Positions 1 through 8,603 are shown, counted from the stretch's first letter. The stretch: DNA of 44,667 bases from Paracoccaceae bacterium (GCA_013042605.1 JABDPT010000296.1:1-44667); one strand, 5' to 3'. Translations and numbers: made by a program. The notes: generated by a model not told the origin, from the letters alone.

Positions 1-2
1 TT

Positions 3-1451
3 TCGGGCTATCACATGCAGGAAGCGGGCGCGAACCTTGTGCAAGAGCTTGCCTTTACGCTGGCAGACGGGCGGGAATACGTGCGCACAGCCATCGCGCG
101 CGGCATGGATGTGGACAAATTTGCCCCCCGGCTGTCCTTCTTCTTTGCCATTGGCATGAACTTTTTCATGGAGGCCGCCAAGCTGCGTGCGGCCCGGCTG
201 CTCTGGTCACGGATCATGGACGAGTTCGCGCCGCAGAACCCCAAGTCCTCGATGCTACGCACGCATTGCCAGACGTCTGGCGTAAGCCTGCAAGAACAAG
301 ATCCATACAACAATGTCGTGCGCACCGCCTATGAGGCAATGAGCGCGGTTTTAGGGGGCACGCAGTCACTGCATACCAACGCATTGGACGAGGCGATTGC
401 GTTGCCCACTGATTTTAGCGCGCGGATTGCGCGCAATACCCAATTGATACTGCAGGAAGAAACCGGTGTGACGAGTGTCGTCGATCCACTGGCGGGGTCT
501 TATTACGTCGAGACGCTCACGGCGCAATTGGCTGAAGAGGCGTGGAAGCTGATCGAAGAGGTTGAAGAGTTGGGCGGTATGACCAAAGCCGTGGCCAGCG
601 GTATGCCCAAGCTGCGGATTGAGGAAAGTGCGGCCAAGCGGCAGGCGATGATTGACCGAGGCGACGAGGTGATCGTGGGGGTCAACAAGTATCGCAAAGA
701 CCGCGAAGACCCGATCGACATCCTCGATATCGACAACGACGCCGTGCGTGCCGGTCAGATCGCGCGGATCGAGGCCACGCGCGCCGCACGCGACGAGGCA
801 GCTTGTCAGGCGGCACTGGCAGAGCTTGAGCGGCGCTCCGGCGAGGGCGGCAACCTTTTGGACGCGGCGGTTGAGGCGGCGCGTGCGCGCGCCACGGTAG
901 GAGAGATATCAATGGCGATGGAAAAGGTGTTCGGCCGCCACAGGGCCGAGGTCAAAACGCTCGCCGGAGTTTATGGCGCAGCCTACGAGGGCGACGAAGG
1001 GTTCGCGGCGATCCAGAAGGATGTCGAAGGCTTTGCCGAGGCCGAGGGGCGGCGCCCGCGCATGCTTGTCGTCAAAATGGGGCAGGACGGGCACGATCGC
1101 GGCGCCAAGGTGATCGCCACCGCTTTTGCGGATATCGGCTTTGACGTGGATGTGGGCCCCCTGTTCCAGACCCCGGAAGAGGCGGCACAAGATGCCATCG
1201 ATAACGATGTGCATGTGGTCGGCATCTCGTCGCAGGCAGCGGGGCACAAGACGCTGGCGCCCAAGCTGATCGAGGCGCTCAAGGAACAGGGCGCGGGCGA
1301 TATCATCGTGATCTGCGGCGGGGTCATCCCGCAACAGGATTATGAGTTCTTGAAGAAGGCAGGTGTTTCCGCAATCTTCGGGCCGGGGACGAACATCCCC
1401 GACGCCGCGCGCGAAATTCTGGGCCTGATCGGACGGGACCGCGCGGCCTGA
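3..1451 (+). CDS. scpA: Methylmalonyl-CoA mutase, large chain, C-terminal part (5' truncated by window)
   Basis: Adenosylcobalamin-dependent mutase that interconverts (R)-methylmalonyl-CoA and succinyl-CoA in propionate and ethylmalonyl-CoA metabolism; cytosolic. The reading frame is open from the left edge ([10 protein letters not shown] is typical of the catalytic barrel), leaving 482 residues of a protein that is normally about 700. The first third is the end of the TIM barrel ([19 protein letters not shown]). The last roughly 130 residues are the B12-binding domain with the DxHxxG signature GQDGHDRG, whose His is the lower cobalt ligand. The linker and tail look like methylmalonyl- rather than ethylmalonyl-CoA mutase, but that distinction is by eye. 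It is followed after 17 nt by the aldolase gene, so the two are probably co-transcribed. Confidence 0.93.
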   Translation, partial: SGYHMQEAGANLVQELAFTLADGREYVRTAIARGMDVDKFAPRLSFFFAIGMNFFMEAAKLRAARLLWSRIMDEFAPQNPKSSMLRTHCQTSGVSLQEQDPYNNVVRTAYEAMSAVLGGTQSLHTNALDEAIALPTDFSARIARNTQLILQEETGVTSVVDPLAGSYYVETLTAQLAEEAWKLIEEVEELGGMTKAVASGMPKLRIEESAAKRQAMIDRGDEVIVGVNKYRKDREDPIDILDIDNDAVRAGQIARIEATRAARDEAACQAALAELERRSGEGGNLLDAAVEAARARATVGEISMAMEKVFGRHRAEVKTLAGVYGAAYEGDEGFAAIQKDVEGFAEAEGRRPRMLVVKMGQDGHDRGAKVIATAFADIGFDVDVGPLFQTPEEAAQDAIDNDVHVVGISSQAAGHKTLAPKLIEALKEQGAGDIIVICGGVIPQQDYEFLKKAGVSAIFGPGTNIPDAAREILGLIGRDRAA

Positions 1452-1468
1452 ACCTGAAAGGGCGCGCT

Positions 1469-2248
1469 ATGAGCATTGCCACCTTCCGCGCCCGCATGCT
1501 GGCAGGCGAATTTCTGGCCGGGACGTTTCTGAAAACGCCGTCCTATGAGCTGATCGAGGTCTTGGCCCCCTCGGGCCTTGAATTCCTGTGCCTCGATGCC
1601 GAACACGCGCCGTTTGACCGCGCGCGCATGGATGCCTGTTTGGCGGTGGCGCGGGCGCTCGATTTCCCGGTTTTGGTGCGGGTGGGGTCGGCGACGCCGG
1701 AAAACATTCTTCAGGCGCTCGATGCCGGGGCTGTTGGCGTCGTCTGTCCACATGTCGACAGCGCCGAGAAGGCGGCCGAGATTGCGCGGGCCTCGCGCTT
1801 CGGCCTGCACGGGCGCGGCTTTGCCGGATCGACCCGCTGGGCGGGGTTCGCGACGCGCGGGATGGGCGAGCTGCTGGAACAGTCGCAGCGGGAAACCGTT
1901 GTCATTGCCCAGATCGAAGAGCCTGAAGGCGTGGATGCCGCCGCGGAAATCGCCGCGACAGACGGGATCGATGGCGTGTTCATCGGCCCCGCCGACCTGT
2001 CCGTGGGCTATGGCAAGACCGACCAGTCGTCGCCGGAATTGATGAACGCGATCAGATCCGTGGGTCAGGCCGCCAAGGCAGCAGGCAAGACCTACATGAC
2101 CTTTGTGCCGGATGCCGCCAAGGCCGCCGAATGGGCGCAATACGGGCTGACCATGTTCTTCATCGCATCCGAGCATAGCTGGATGCGCAAGGGTGCTGCG
2201 GCGGATGCCGAGGGCGTGCATGCGATCAAGAATGAGACGAAAGGCTAG
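1469..2248 (+). CDS. HpcH/HpaI-family class II pyruvate aldolase
   Basis: A 259-residue class II metal-dependent aldolase, the usual length for HpaI/GarL/RhmA enzymes, which split 2-keto-3-deoxy acids into pyruvate and an aldehyde. Visible family residues are DAEH (His46, catalytic base), Arg71, Gln148 and Glu150 in AQIEEPEG, and Asp176 in FIGPADLS; Glu150 and Asp176 are the expected metal ligands. An AAAGGG ribosome-binding site precedes the ATG. It sits between the mutase gene and an FAH-fold hydrolase, with 3 nt to the latter. The pair resembles the last steps of 2-keto-3-deoxy sugar acid or homoprotocatechuate-type degradation. The substrate cannot be read from the sequence. Confidence 0.88.
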   Translation: MSIATFRARMLAGEFLAGTFLKTPSYELIEVLAPSGLEFLCLDAEHAPFDRARMDACLAVARALDFPVLVRVGSATPENILQALDAGAVGVVCPHVDSAEKAAEIARASRFGLHGRGFAGSTRWAGFATRGMGELLEQSQRETVVIAQIEEPEGVDAAAEIAATDGIDGVFIGPADLSVGYGKTDQSSPELMNAIRSVGQAAKAAGKTYMTFVPDAAKAAEWAQYGLTMFFIASEHSWMRKGAAADAEGVHAIKNETKG

Positions 2249-2251
2249 GCT

Positions 2252-3079
2252 ATGCGGTTTGTGCGATATGGCGATGCGGGGGCCGAGCGGCCCGGATGCC
2301 TGGAAAGTGACGGCGCGCTGCGCGATCTGGGCGATGTGGTGGGCGATCTGGCCGGGCCGGTGCTTGGCAACCTGCCAAAGGTCGATCCGCAGTCCCTGCC
2401 GCGTGTCGCCGGGGATCCGCGCCTTGGCGCGCCCGTGACGGGCGTCGGAAAGATCGTCTGCATCGGCCTGAACTATTCCGACCATGCCGCTGAAATGAAT
2501 TTGGAAACACCGTTCGAGCCGGTGATCTTTCTCAAGGCGACGTCAGCGATCAATGGGCCTTACGACCCAATCATCCTGCCGCGCGGGTCGCAAAAAGGCG
2601 ATTGGGAGGTCGAGCTTGCCATCGTGATCGGCAAGACCGCCAAATACGTGCCGGAAGATACGGCAATGGATCACATCGCGGGCTATACGATCATGAACGA
2701 CGTGACCGAACGCGCGCTTCAGAACGAGGGGACAGGCCAATGGACCAAGGGCAAAAGCTGTGACAGCTTTGCGCCGCTGGGCCCGTGGCTTGTCACCCCG
2801 GATGAGGTGGGCGATCCACATGCGCTAGAGCTCGGCACGACCGTCAGCGGCGAAGAGATGCAGCGCGGATCGACATCGCTGATGATCTTCCGCGTGCCGC
2901 ATCTTGTGTCTTTTGTCAGCAATCTGATGACCCTTCACCCTGGCGACATAATCGCAACCGGCACGCCGCCGGGCATTGGCATGGGGCAGACACCGCCCCG
3001 GTTCCTGCGTGACGGGGATGTTCTGGAACTGATGATTGAAGGTCTGGGAACGCAACGGAATGAGGTTCGGGCGGGTTAA
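2252..3079 (+). CDS. FAH-fold hydrolase (fumarylacetoacetate hydrolase family)
   Basis: A 275-residue protein with the fumarylacetoacetase C-terminal fold, found in 2,4-diketo acid hydrolases, oxaloacetate tautomerases/decarboxylases and 2-hydroxyhexadienedioate isomerases. The metal triad is visible as Glu119 and Glu121 (GDWEVELAIVIG) with Asp150 (MNDVTERA). The lid region has NYSDHAAE (His78). The GTPPGIGMG loop near the C-terminus is characteristic. The start is 3 nt after the aldolase stop, implying translational coupling and a shared pathway; the combination is reminiscent of LRA6-type 2,4-diketo-3-deoxy-L-rhamnonate hydrolysis, which is inference. Its TAA stop lies in a TTAA that also encodes the stop of the convergent hydrolase gene. 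Confidence 0.87.
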   Translation: MRFVRYGDAGAERPGCLESDGALRDLGDVVGDLAGPVLGNLPKVDPQSLPRVAGDPRLGAPVTGVGKIVCIGLNYSDHAAEMNLETPFEPVIFLKATSAINGPYDPIILPRGSQKGDWEVELAIVIGKTAKYVPEDTAMDHIAGYTIMNDVTERALQNEGTGQWTKGKSCDSFAPLGPWLVTPDEVGDPHALELGTTVSGEEMQRGSTSLMIFRVPHLVSFVSNLMTLHPGDIIATGTPPGIGMGQTPPRFLRDGDVLELMIEGLGTQRNEVRAG

Positions 3080-4008
3080 TCGAGCCCGAAGGTCGCCACG
3101 ATCCGGTCGATGAACGGCAGGCGAACGTCAGCCCGTTCCATCAGCAATTCATGCTCGGCCCCTTTGATCACTTCGATGGTGGCACCCGGCCAGTCGGCGG
3201 CCATCGCCTCGATTGCGTCGATCTGCACGATCTCTTCCTCGGTCCCGACACTGACATGCATCGGCACGTTCGGGCGCGGCGCGGCAGCTAGGGCGCGGGT
3301 TTCGGCCAGCGCTTCGGCCAACCACGTGAGGCTGGGACCCCCAAGTTGAAAGCGCGGCTGTAGCTGGGCGAGGTCTTGCATATGGGCCCAGGCCTCGGGG
3401 TCGGTGGTAAGTTGATTATCCTCGAACTCGGCCGTCAGCAGATAGGATGCGCCCCCGGTCGTCGGTGCATACCGCCCGCCGAAGCCAAGACTTGTGGCCA
3501 CGCGGGGCAAGACTTGCGACAGCTGGCGCAGCGATGGCGCGATGACGATGCCCCACATCGGCGCGCTGAAGGCTGCTGCCTTGAACGCATGCCCGTCGAT
3601 CAGGGCCCGCAGGCCGATGGCACCACCCATGGAGTGGCCCAGCATGAACCACGGCTTGGGGGCGTCGATCTCTTCGGCATAGGCCAGCAGGGCGCGGACA
3701 TCGCGCTGATAATCCTGAAACTTGTCCACATGGCCGGTGTTGGGGTCTTTCAAAAGCCGGTCCGACAAACCCTGCCCACGCCAGTCGACCGCGACGACGG
3801 CAAGGCCGCGCCGGGCGAACTCGCTGGCGTTGCGCCCGTATTTTTCGATGAACTCGCAGCGTCCGGTGAAGAAAAAGACCGTGCCGCGCGGCTGATCGTG
3901 CGGCCAATAGCCGGCTCGGACCGTCACGCCGTCGTCGGTCGTCAGCCAAGTGGCGCTGCCACCCGTCGGCGCATCCGCGGTTTCATCGTAAAAGGGCGCG
4001 CGTGTCAT
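3076..4008 (-). CDS. Alpha/beta hydrolase (lysophospholipase / monoacylglycerol lipase type)
   Basis: A serine hydrolase of about 310 residues in the PldB/monoglyceride-lipase group, probably cleaving lysophospholipids or acylglycerols. Visible features are the DWRGQGLS strand after the oxyanion region, the nucleophile elbow GHSMGG with Ser126, and His286 in KGAEHELLM. The acid residue is uncertain because the usual Asp position reads GTEEE. No signal peptide. I chose ATG at 4008, one base after the stop of the upstream SCP2 gene on the same strand. An in-frame TTG at 4032 would add eight residues overlapping SCP2. The tight spacing implies one operon with SCP2, a lipid-handling pair. Confidence 0.85.
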   Translation of the reverse strand: MTRAPFYDETADAPTGGSATWLTTDDGVTVRAGYWPHDQPRGTVFFFTGRCEFIEKYGRNASEFARRGLAVVAVDWRGQGLSDRLLKDPNTGHVDKFQDYQRDVRALLAYAEEIDAPKPWFMLGHSMGGAIGLRALIDGHAFKAAAFSAPMWGIVIAPSLRQLSQVLPRVATSLGFGGRYAPTTGGASYLLTAEFEDNQLTTDPEAWAHMQDLAQLQPRFQLGGPSLTWLAEALAETRALAAAPRPNVPMHVSVGTEEEIVQIDAIEAMAADWPGATIEVIKGAEHELLMERADVRLPFIDRIVATFGLD

Positions 4009-4009
4009 C

Positions 4010-4300
4010 TCAGCCGCTAAGCGCCGCGCCAAGTTTCATCGCCGTTCCCAGGTCGCCGTCGATCGCAAGCCGCTGGGACATATAGGCCGATGTCGGATCA
4101 AGCTCTCCGTCCAGAATGGCGCGGAAGGTATCGGTGTCGGCGGTCAGCGTCACGTCGGCATCTTCATCGCCTGCGCGCACGCCGGCGCCATCGAGCATCA
4201 CCGCGCCTTCGCCTTCGATCACGAACTTGGCCGAGCCGTCGAATTCGCCGTTCAGCTTGGCGCTCAGCGCGGTTACCGCTTGGTCAATCATTTCACTCAT
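4010..4300 (-). CDS. SCP2 sterol-carrier domain protein
   Basis: A 96-residue stand-alone SCP2 domain, small and cytosolic, with the alternating beta pattern FVIEGEGAVMLDG and the helix around FRAILDGELDPTSAYM. It ends in GDLGTAMKLG, the segment that normally lines the lipid tunnel. Such single-domain proteins bind acyl chains, acyl-CoA or hydrophobic ligands. It is the first gene of a two-gene operon with the alpha/beta hydrolase, suggesting that it presents lipid substrate or product; this is inference from position. It is transcribed divergently from the TPR gene. Confidence 0.88.
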   Translation of the reverse strand: MSEMIDQAVTALSAKLNGEFDGSAKFVIEGEGAVMLDGAGVRAGDEDADVTLTADTDTFRAILDGELDPTSAYMSQRLAIDGDLGTAMKLGAALSG

Positions 4301-4315
4301 TCGTCAGTCTCCTTG

Positions 4316-4350
4316 GGCGGCGGGCAAATAGGGGGTGATTTTCCGCCGCC
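4316..4350. repeat. Inverted repeat in the SCP2/TPR divergent gap
   Basis: Perfect 8-bp arms GGCGGCGG (4316-4323) and CCGCCGCC (4343-4350) are separated by 19 nt in the 72-nt gap between the divergent SCP2 and TPR genes. It could be a transcript hairpin in the TPR leader or an operator. No factor is recognised. Confidence 0.4.
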
Positions 4351-4372
4351 GTGTTCTATCATCATCGGTGTT

Positions 4373-4933
4373 ATGACGCTGATACGACAAAGACTCAAAT
4401 CTGCCGTTGCGGTAGTTGCCATTCTTATGTGCGGCACGCTGGGCGCGCAGGCGCAAGACACGAACCTCGACGATCTCTTTGACGCGTTGCGCGACGCCGA
4501 AGGGCAGGCCGCCGAAGCGATCGAGAGCCGGATCTGGCAGGAATGGTCGAAATCCGGTTCGCCGTCGATGGACCTTCTTCTGTCGCGGGGCCGCGAGGCG
4601 CTTGAAGCGGGGAACACCGCGCTGGCGATCGAGCATTTCACGGCGCTTGTAGACCACGCGCCAGAGTTCGCCGAAGCCTATAACGCCCGCGCGACCGCCT
4701 ATTTTCAGGCCGAAATGTACGGCCCCTCGATCGCCGATATCGAACGGGTCCTTGCCCTCCACCCGCGTCATTTCGGGGCGATGTCGGGTCTTGCGCTTAT
4801 TCTGGGCGAGATCGGGCGCACCTCTGAAGCCTTGGAAGTGTACCGGATGGTCGAAGAGATCTATCCTGCGCGCGAGGGGCTTAAAGAACAGATCGAAGCC
4901 CTCGAACGCGAGGTCGAGGGCCAGACGATCTGA
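4373..4933 (+). CDS. Periplasmic tetratricopeptide-repeat protein
   Basis: A 186-residue exported TPR protein. The chosen ATG gives a clear signal peptide: basic RQRLK, a hydrophobic stretch to about residue 25, and a likely cleavage after AQA (residue 27). Upstream in-frame starts would bury this signal. The mature part has about three TPR-like helical pairs: LLLSRGREALEAGNTALAIE, AYNARATAYFQAEMYGPSIA and AMSGLALILGEIGRTSEALE. TPRs bind partner proteins; none can be named. It stands alone, divergent from the SCP2 operon and convergent with a small lipoprotein gene. The start has only a weak ribosome-binding site. Confidence 0.82.
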   Translation: MTLIRQRLKSAVAVVAILMCGTLGAQAQDTNLDDLFDALRDAEGQAAEAIESRIWQEWSKSGSPSMDLLLSRGREALEAGNTALAIEHFTALVDHAPEFAEAYNARATAYFQAEMYGPSIADIERVLALHPRHFGAMSGLALILGEIGRTSEALEVYRMVEEIYPAREGLKEQIEALEREVEGQTI

Positions 4934-4954
4934 TTCCGCGCTTTCAGGCTGACG

Positions 4955-5221
4955 TCAATTGACCGGGGCCGTGTCCGCGACGCCAAGACCCGCGATCATC
5001 GCAAGGTTATCCGGGCGGGGCGCGGGGCGGACCACAGCAGTGTCACGCTGCGGACGCGGCATCGGGCGCATGATCGAGGGGCGCGCTTTCGGTGGCACCA
5101 TCGCAGAGGCGGGCAACATGTCGGTCGACAGGTCGCGCGACGCCTCGGGTGTCACACTGCAAGCCCCGAGGGCGATGGCGGCCACCAAAAGGCCGGCGGG
5201 CAGGGTACGACGGAAAACCAT
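4955..5221 (-). CDS. Small Pro/Arg-rich lipoprotein of unknown function
   Basis: An 88-residue predicted lipoprotein. The signal peptide FRRTLPAGLLVAAIAL ends in the lipobox LGAC with the lipidated Cys21, so it should be anchored to a membrane facing the periplasm. The mature part is rich in proline, arginine and methionine (RPSIMRPMPRPQR and VVRPAPRPDN) and looks unstructured. I do not recognise a family. It is followed by Ser, so outer-membrane sorting is plausible. An AGGTGAG ribosome-binding site precedes the ATG. Confidence 0.7.
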   Translation of the reverse strand: MVFRRTLPAGLLVAAIALGACSVTPEASRDLSTDMLPASAMVPPKARPSIMRPMPRPQRDTAVVRPAPRPDNLAMIAGLGVADTAPVN

Positions 5222-5440
5222 TTACTCACCTTTTACTCTATCTCTCGTTACGCGGCCGGCACATGCCGGCTGCTTTACTCCAACCACTATCCTATCTGAT
5301 TCCGTCGAATGTTCGTCGAATACCCATAAATTTAGGGGTTTCTTCGCGTTATTGTTCACTCAGCGGGGCCAGTCGCCCTTGTTCGCCCGGGATCAATTCT
5401 ATTTAGTCCCTGCGATTACGGCAGAGGCGGCCACATTTAG
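5222..5440. promoter_or_regulatory. Divergent intergenic region with several short repeats
   Basis: This 219-nt gap separates the divergent lipoprotein and helicase genes. It is AT-richer than its surroundings. It holds TTTACTC three times (5221-5227, 5232-5238, 5274-5280), a GCCGGC-ACAT-GCCGGC hairpin (5255-5270), CGTCGAAT twice with an 11-nt period (5303-5310, 5314-5321), and the near-palindrome CCCATAAATTTAGGGG (5323-5338). The one-turn spacing of the CGTCGAAT pair is what a tandem protein-binding site would show. No regulator is identified. Confidence 0.45.
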
Positions 5441-8227
5441 ATGACGACAGGCACTGGCCGGACCGTTGCGGTTCTTGGCCCCACCAATACCGGAAAGACG
5501 CATTACGCGATCGAGCGGATGCTGGCGCACCGGACCGGCGTGATCGGTCTGCCGCTGCGCCTTTTGGCGCGCGAGGTGTATGACCGCATTGTCGCCATTC
5601 GCGGCCCATCGGTCGTGGCGCTTGTCACCGGCGAAGAGCGGATCGTGCCGCCGCGCGCGGCCTATTGGGTCTGCACGGTCGAGGCGATGCCCGACGGGCT
5701 GGGTTGCGATTTTCTGGCCATCGACGAGATCCAGCTTTGCGCCGATCCCGAACGGGGTCATGTCTTCACCAACCGACTGTTGCATGCGCGGGGGCTGCAC
5801 GAGACGCTGTTTCTTGGGTCCGACACGATGCGCGGCGCGATTGCCGCGCAGGTGCCGGGTGTCGAATTCATGCGGCGCGAGCGGTTTTCGGAGCTGATCT
5901 ATACCGGCGCCAAGAAAATAAGCCGCATGCGCCCGCGCGCGGCCATCGTCGGGTTCTCGGTCGAAAACGTCTATGCGATTGCCGAACTGCTGCGCCGCCA
6001 GAAGGGCGGGGCGGCGGTGGTCATGGGGGCGCTGTCCCCGCGCACCCGCAATGCGCAGGTCGAAATGTATCAAAACGGCGATGTCGACTACATGGTCGCC
6101 ACGGATGCCATCGGCATGGGTCTGAACCTCGACATCGACCACGTGGCGTTCTCGTCGCTGGTCAAATTCGACGGGCGGCGAATGCGGCCCCTGCAACCCA
6201 ACGAACTGGCCCAGATCGCGGGACGGGCGGGGCGCTATACCACATCGGGCACGTTCGGGGTCACGGGCGAAGCGCCGACCCTGAATGACGAAGTGGCCGA
6301 GGCGATCACAAACCACCGCTTCACCCCGGTGCGCAAGCTGCAATGGCGCAACGCGGCGCTGACCTTTGGCACGGTCGACGCGCTGATCCGGTCGCTGGAA
6401 GAACCCACCAGCGACGACTGGCTGACCCGCGCGCGTGAGGCCGACGATCTGGGCGCACTCAAATCGCTGTCGCAAGTGGCCGAGGTCGCGGCGCGCGCCT
6501 CGGACGCGGCGTCGGTCAGGCTCTTGTGGGACGTTTGCCGCATCCCCGATTTCCGGGGCATCAGCCATGCCGAACACGCCAGCCTGCTTGAGGCGATCTT
6601 CGGCTTTCTGCACGAAAAGGGCCGGGTGCCGAATGACTGGCTTGCCCGCCAAATCAAGCGGATCGACCGCACCGATGGCGACATCAACACCCTGTCAAAA
6701 CGGCTCGCTTTCATCCGCACCTGGACCTACGTGGCCCAACGCTCAGGCTGGACGGATGACGAAAGTCATTGGCGCGACGTCACGCGCGCTGTAGAAGACC
6801 GCCTGTCAGACGCGCTTCACGGGGCGTTGACCCAAAGATTTGTCGACCGGCGGACCAGTGTTCTGCTCCGCCGGTTGAAGCAAAAGGAGAGCCTTGTGGC
6901 AGAGGTGAACGACAAAGGTGAAGTCACTGTCGAAGGGCAGTTCGTGGGGCGTCTTGACGGGTTCCGCTTTACCCAGGACAGCAGCGCGACACCGGACGAG
7001 GCCAAGACCCTGCGTCAGGCCAGCCTTGCAGCACTTGGGCCCCAGTTCCATCTGCGCGCGGACCGGTTCTATAACGCGCCTGATACCGAGATCGACTTCA
7101 CCGAACAGGGTGGGTTGATGTGGGGCGAGCATGCGGTGGGCAAGCTTGTCGCCGGGGCCGAACCGCTCAAGCCACAAGTCGAGGCCTTCGTCGATGACGA
7201 GGCGGGCGCGGACGTCGCCCAGAAGGTGCAGCGCCGGTTGCAGCATTTCATCGACCGCAAGGTGGCCACGCTGTTCGAGCCGCTCTTGGCGATGTCGCGC
7301 GATGAGACGCTGACCGGACTGGCGCGCGGATTCGCCTTCCAGATGGTCGAGGCGCTGGGCGTGGTGCCCCGGTCGCGCGTGGCAAGCGAGGTCAAGGAGC
7401 TTGATCAGGATGCCCGCGGCGCGCTGCGCAAGCACGGCATCCGCTTTGGCCAGTTCACGATCTTCATGCCCGCGCTTCTGAAGCCCGCGCCGACGCGGTT
7501 GCGATTGGTGCTGTGGTCGCTGGCGGGTGGGTTCGACGAGTTCCCTGAAAGCCCGCCGCCCGGTCTGGTGACGGTGCCCACGGCCAAGGACGCGCCCGAG
7601 GGCTATCACGAAATGGCCGGATACCGCGCCGCCGGAGAGCGTGCCATTCGCATCGATATGCTGGAACGTCTGGCCGACATGCTGCGCGCCGAGGATACGC
7701 GTGGGGGGGTCGAGGCCAAGGCCGATATGCTGTCGATCACCGGCATGACGCTTGAACAGTTCGCCAACCTCATGGAAGGGCTGGGCTATCGCGCGACCAA
7801 GGGCGAACGCCCGAAGGCGCGTGCGCAGGCGGCGCCCGAGGCCCCGGAAGAGGCCAAGCCAGACGGGGACAGGGCGGAGGAGGCGACGGAAGAAGCCCCG
7901 GCAGAGGCCCCGGCAGAGGCCGAGGAAGCGGCACCCGCCGAACCAGAGGTTGAGGCGGCCACCGACGCGCCCGCCGAAACGGAAGCACCGGCAGAACCCG
8001 AGCTTGAGGTTTTCTATACCTTCGCCTGGGCAGGTAATCGGCCCCGCCGCGAGGGCGGCGGGCAACAGGGTCGCCCCAAGGGGAAGTCGCGTCAACCCAA
8101 GCCAAAGGGCAAACGCCCGCCGCGCGAGGGCGCCAAATCCTTCCAGGCGCGCCCGCCCAAGAAGGACAAGATCGACCCCGACAATCCCTTTGCCGCCGCG
8201 CTCATGGGCCTTGCAAAGAAAGACTAG
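5441..8227 (+). CDS. SUV3-like superfamily 2 RNA/DNA helicase
   Basis: A 928-residue ATP-dependent helicase related to mitochondrial SUV3, the degradosome helicase. Motif I is GPTNTGKT (residues 13-20), Walker B is DEIQ (95-98), motif III is LGSDTM (125-130), and motif VI is QIAGRAGR (258-265), all in the N-terminal 270 residues. A helical and SUV3-C-like region follows to about residue 780. The last 150 residues are low complexity: an acidic Ala/Pro/Glu stretch (repeated PAEAPAEAEE-like units), then a basic Lys/Arg/Gly/Pro tail ending in FAAALMGLAKKD, likely an RNA- or protein-binding extension. It is upstream of, and in the same frame as, an S4 RNA-binding gene, which supports a role in RNA metabolism. 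Confidence 0.88.
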   Translation: MTTGTGRTVAVLGPTNTGKTHYAIERMLAHRTGVIGLPLRLLAREVYDRIVAIRGPSVVALVTGEERIVPPRAAYWVCTVEAMPDGLGCDFLAIDEIQLCADPERGHVFTNRLLHARGLHETLFLGSDTMRGAIAAQVPGVEFMRRERFSELIYTGAKKISRMRPRAAIVGFSVENVYAIAELLRRQKGGAAVVMGALSPRTRNAQVEMYQNGDVDYMVATDAIGMGLNLDIDHVAFSSLVKFDGRRMRPLQPNELAQIAGRAGRYTTSGTFGVTGEAPTLNDEVAEAITNHRFTPVRKLQWRNAALTFGTVDALIRSLEEPTSDDWLTRAREADDLGALKSLSQVAEVAARASDAASVRLLWDVCRIPDFRGISHAEHASLLEAIFGFLHEKGRVPNDWLARQIKRIDRTDGDINTLSKRLAFIRTWTYVAQRSGWTDDESHWRDVTRAVEDRLSDALHGALTQRFVDRRTSVLLRRLKQKESLVAEVNDKGEVTVEGQFVGRLDGFRFTQDSSATPDEAKTLRQASLAALGPQFHLRADRFYNAPDTEIDFTEQGGLMWGEHAVGKLVAGAEPLKPQVEAFVDDEAGADVAQKVQRRLQHFIDRKVATLFEPLLAMSRDETLTGLARGFAFQMVEALGVVPRSRVASEVKELDQDARGALRKHGIRFGQFTIFMPALLKPAPTRLRLVLWSLAGGFDEFPESPPPGLVTVPTAKDAPEGYHEMAGYRAAGERAIRIDMLERLADMLRAEDTRGGVEAKADMLSITGMTLEQFANLMEGLGYRATKGERPKARAQAAPEAPEEAKPDGDRAEEATEEAPAEAPAEAEEAAPAEPEVEAATDAPAETEAPAEPELEVFYTFAWAGNRPRREGGGQQGRPKGKSRQPKPKGKRPPREGAKSFQARPPKKDKIDPDNPFAAALMGLAKKD

Positions 8228-8230
8228 GCA

Positions 8231-8503
8231 CTGACGTCCCGTCCCACCCTGCGCCTCGACAAGTGGCTGTGGCATGCGCGGTTCTACAAGACCCGCACGC
8301 TGGCCGCCGAGATGGTGAGCCGCGGCAAGGTCAGGGTGAATGCCCGCATCGTCAAGAAACCGGCGGCCACGATCGGGCCGGGCGACACGCTGACACTGGT
8401 GCAAGGGCGCGAGGTGCGCGTTGTCCGCGTGATCGGTCTGCCCGAGCGACGCGGCCCGGCAAGCGAGGCGGCGGCGTTTTTCGAAGATGTAAGCCCAACC
8501 TGA
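8231..8503 (+). CDS. S4-domain RNA-binding protein (Hsp15/HslR type) with apparent CTG start
   Basis: A 90-residue S4-domain protein like Hsp15, which binds stalled 50S subunits carrying nascent chain. The domain begins LRLDKWLWHARFYKTRTLA and contains VSRGKVRVNARIVKKPA and GDTLTLVQG. The conserved start of the domain lies upstream of the first in-frame ATG (8312), which would delete half of the fold. The frame is closed upstream by the helicase stop (8225-8227) with no ATG, GTG or TTG between. CTG at 8231 followed by ACG is the best candidate start, one base from ATG-ACG or GTG-ACG. Alternatives are readthrough of the TAG into the S4 frame (same frame as the helicase) or a sequence error. 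Confidence 0.75.
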   Translation: MTSRPTLRLDKWLWHARFYKTRTLAAEMVSRGKVRVNARIVKKPAATIGPGDTLTLVQGREVRVVRVIGLPERRGPASEAAAFFEDVSPT

Positions 8504-8603
8504 CACTTATCGCCGCAAGTCCCGCGAAACTGCGCCGCTTTGCCTTGCGGGTCGGGCGTTGCTGCACTAGCAAATTAACCGTCAAATCTTCAGGGAATCT
8601 TGC

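Noticed and set aside
4950-4957. TGACGTCA palindrome as a regulatory site
   Set aside because: It sits at the 3' ends of two convergent genes, where a promoter operator is unlikely; an 8-bp palindrome occurs by chance.
8312-8503. ATG at 8312 as start of the S4 protein
   Set aside because: It would delete the conserved DKWLW helix; homologous proteins begin about 27 residues earlier.
6806-8506. A 566-codon minus-strand frame opposite the helicase and S4 genes
   Set aside because: Arg/Leu/Gly-rich shadow; the plus strand has all SUV3-type motifs.
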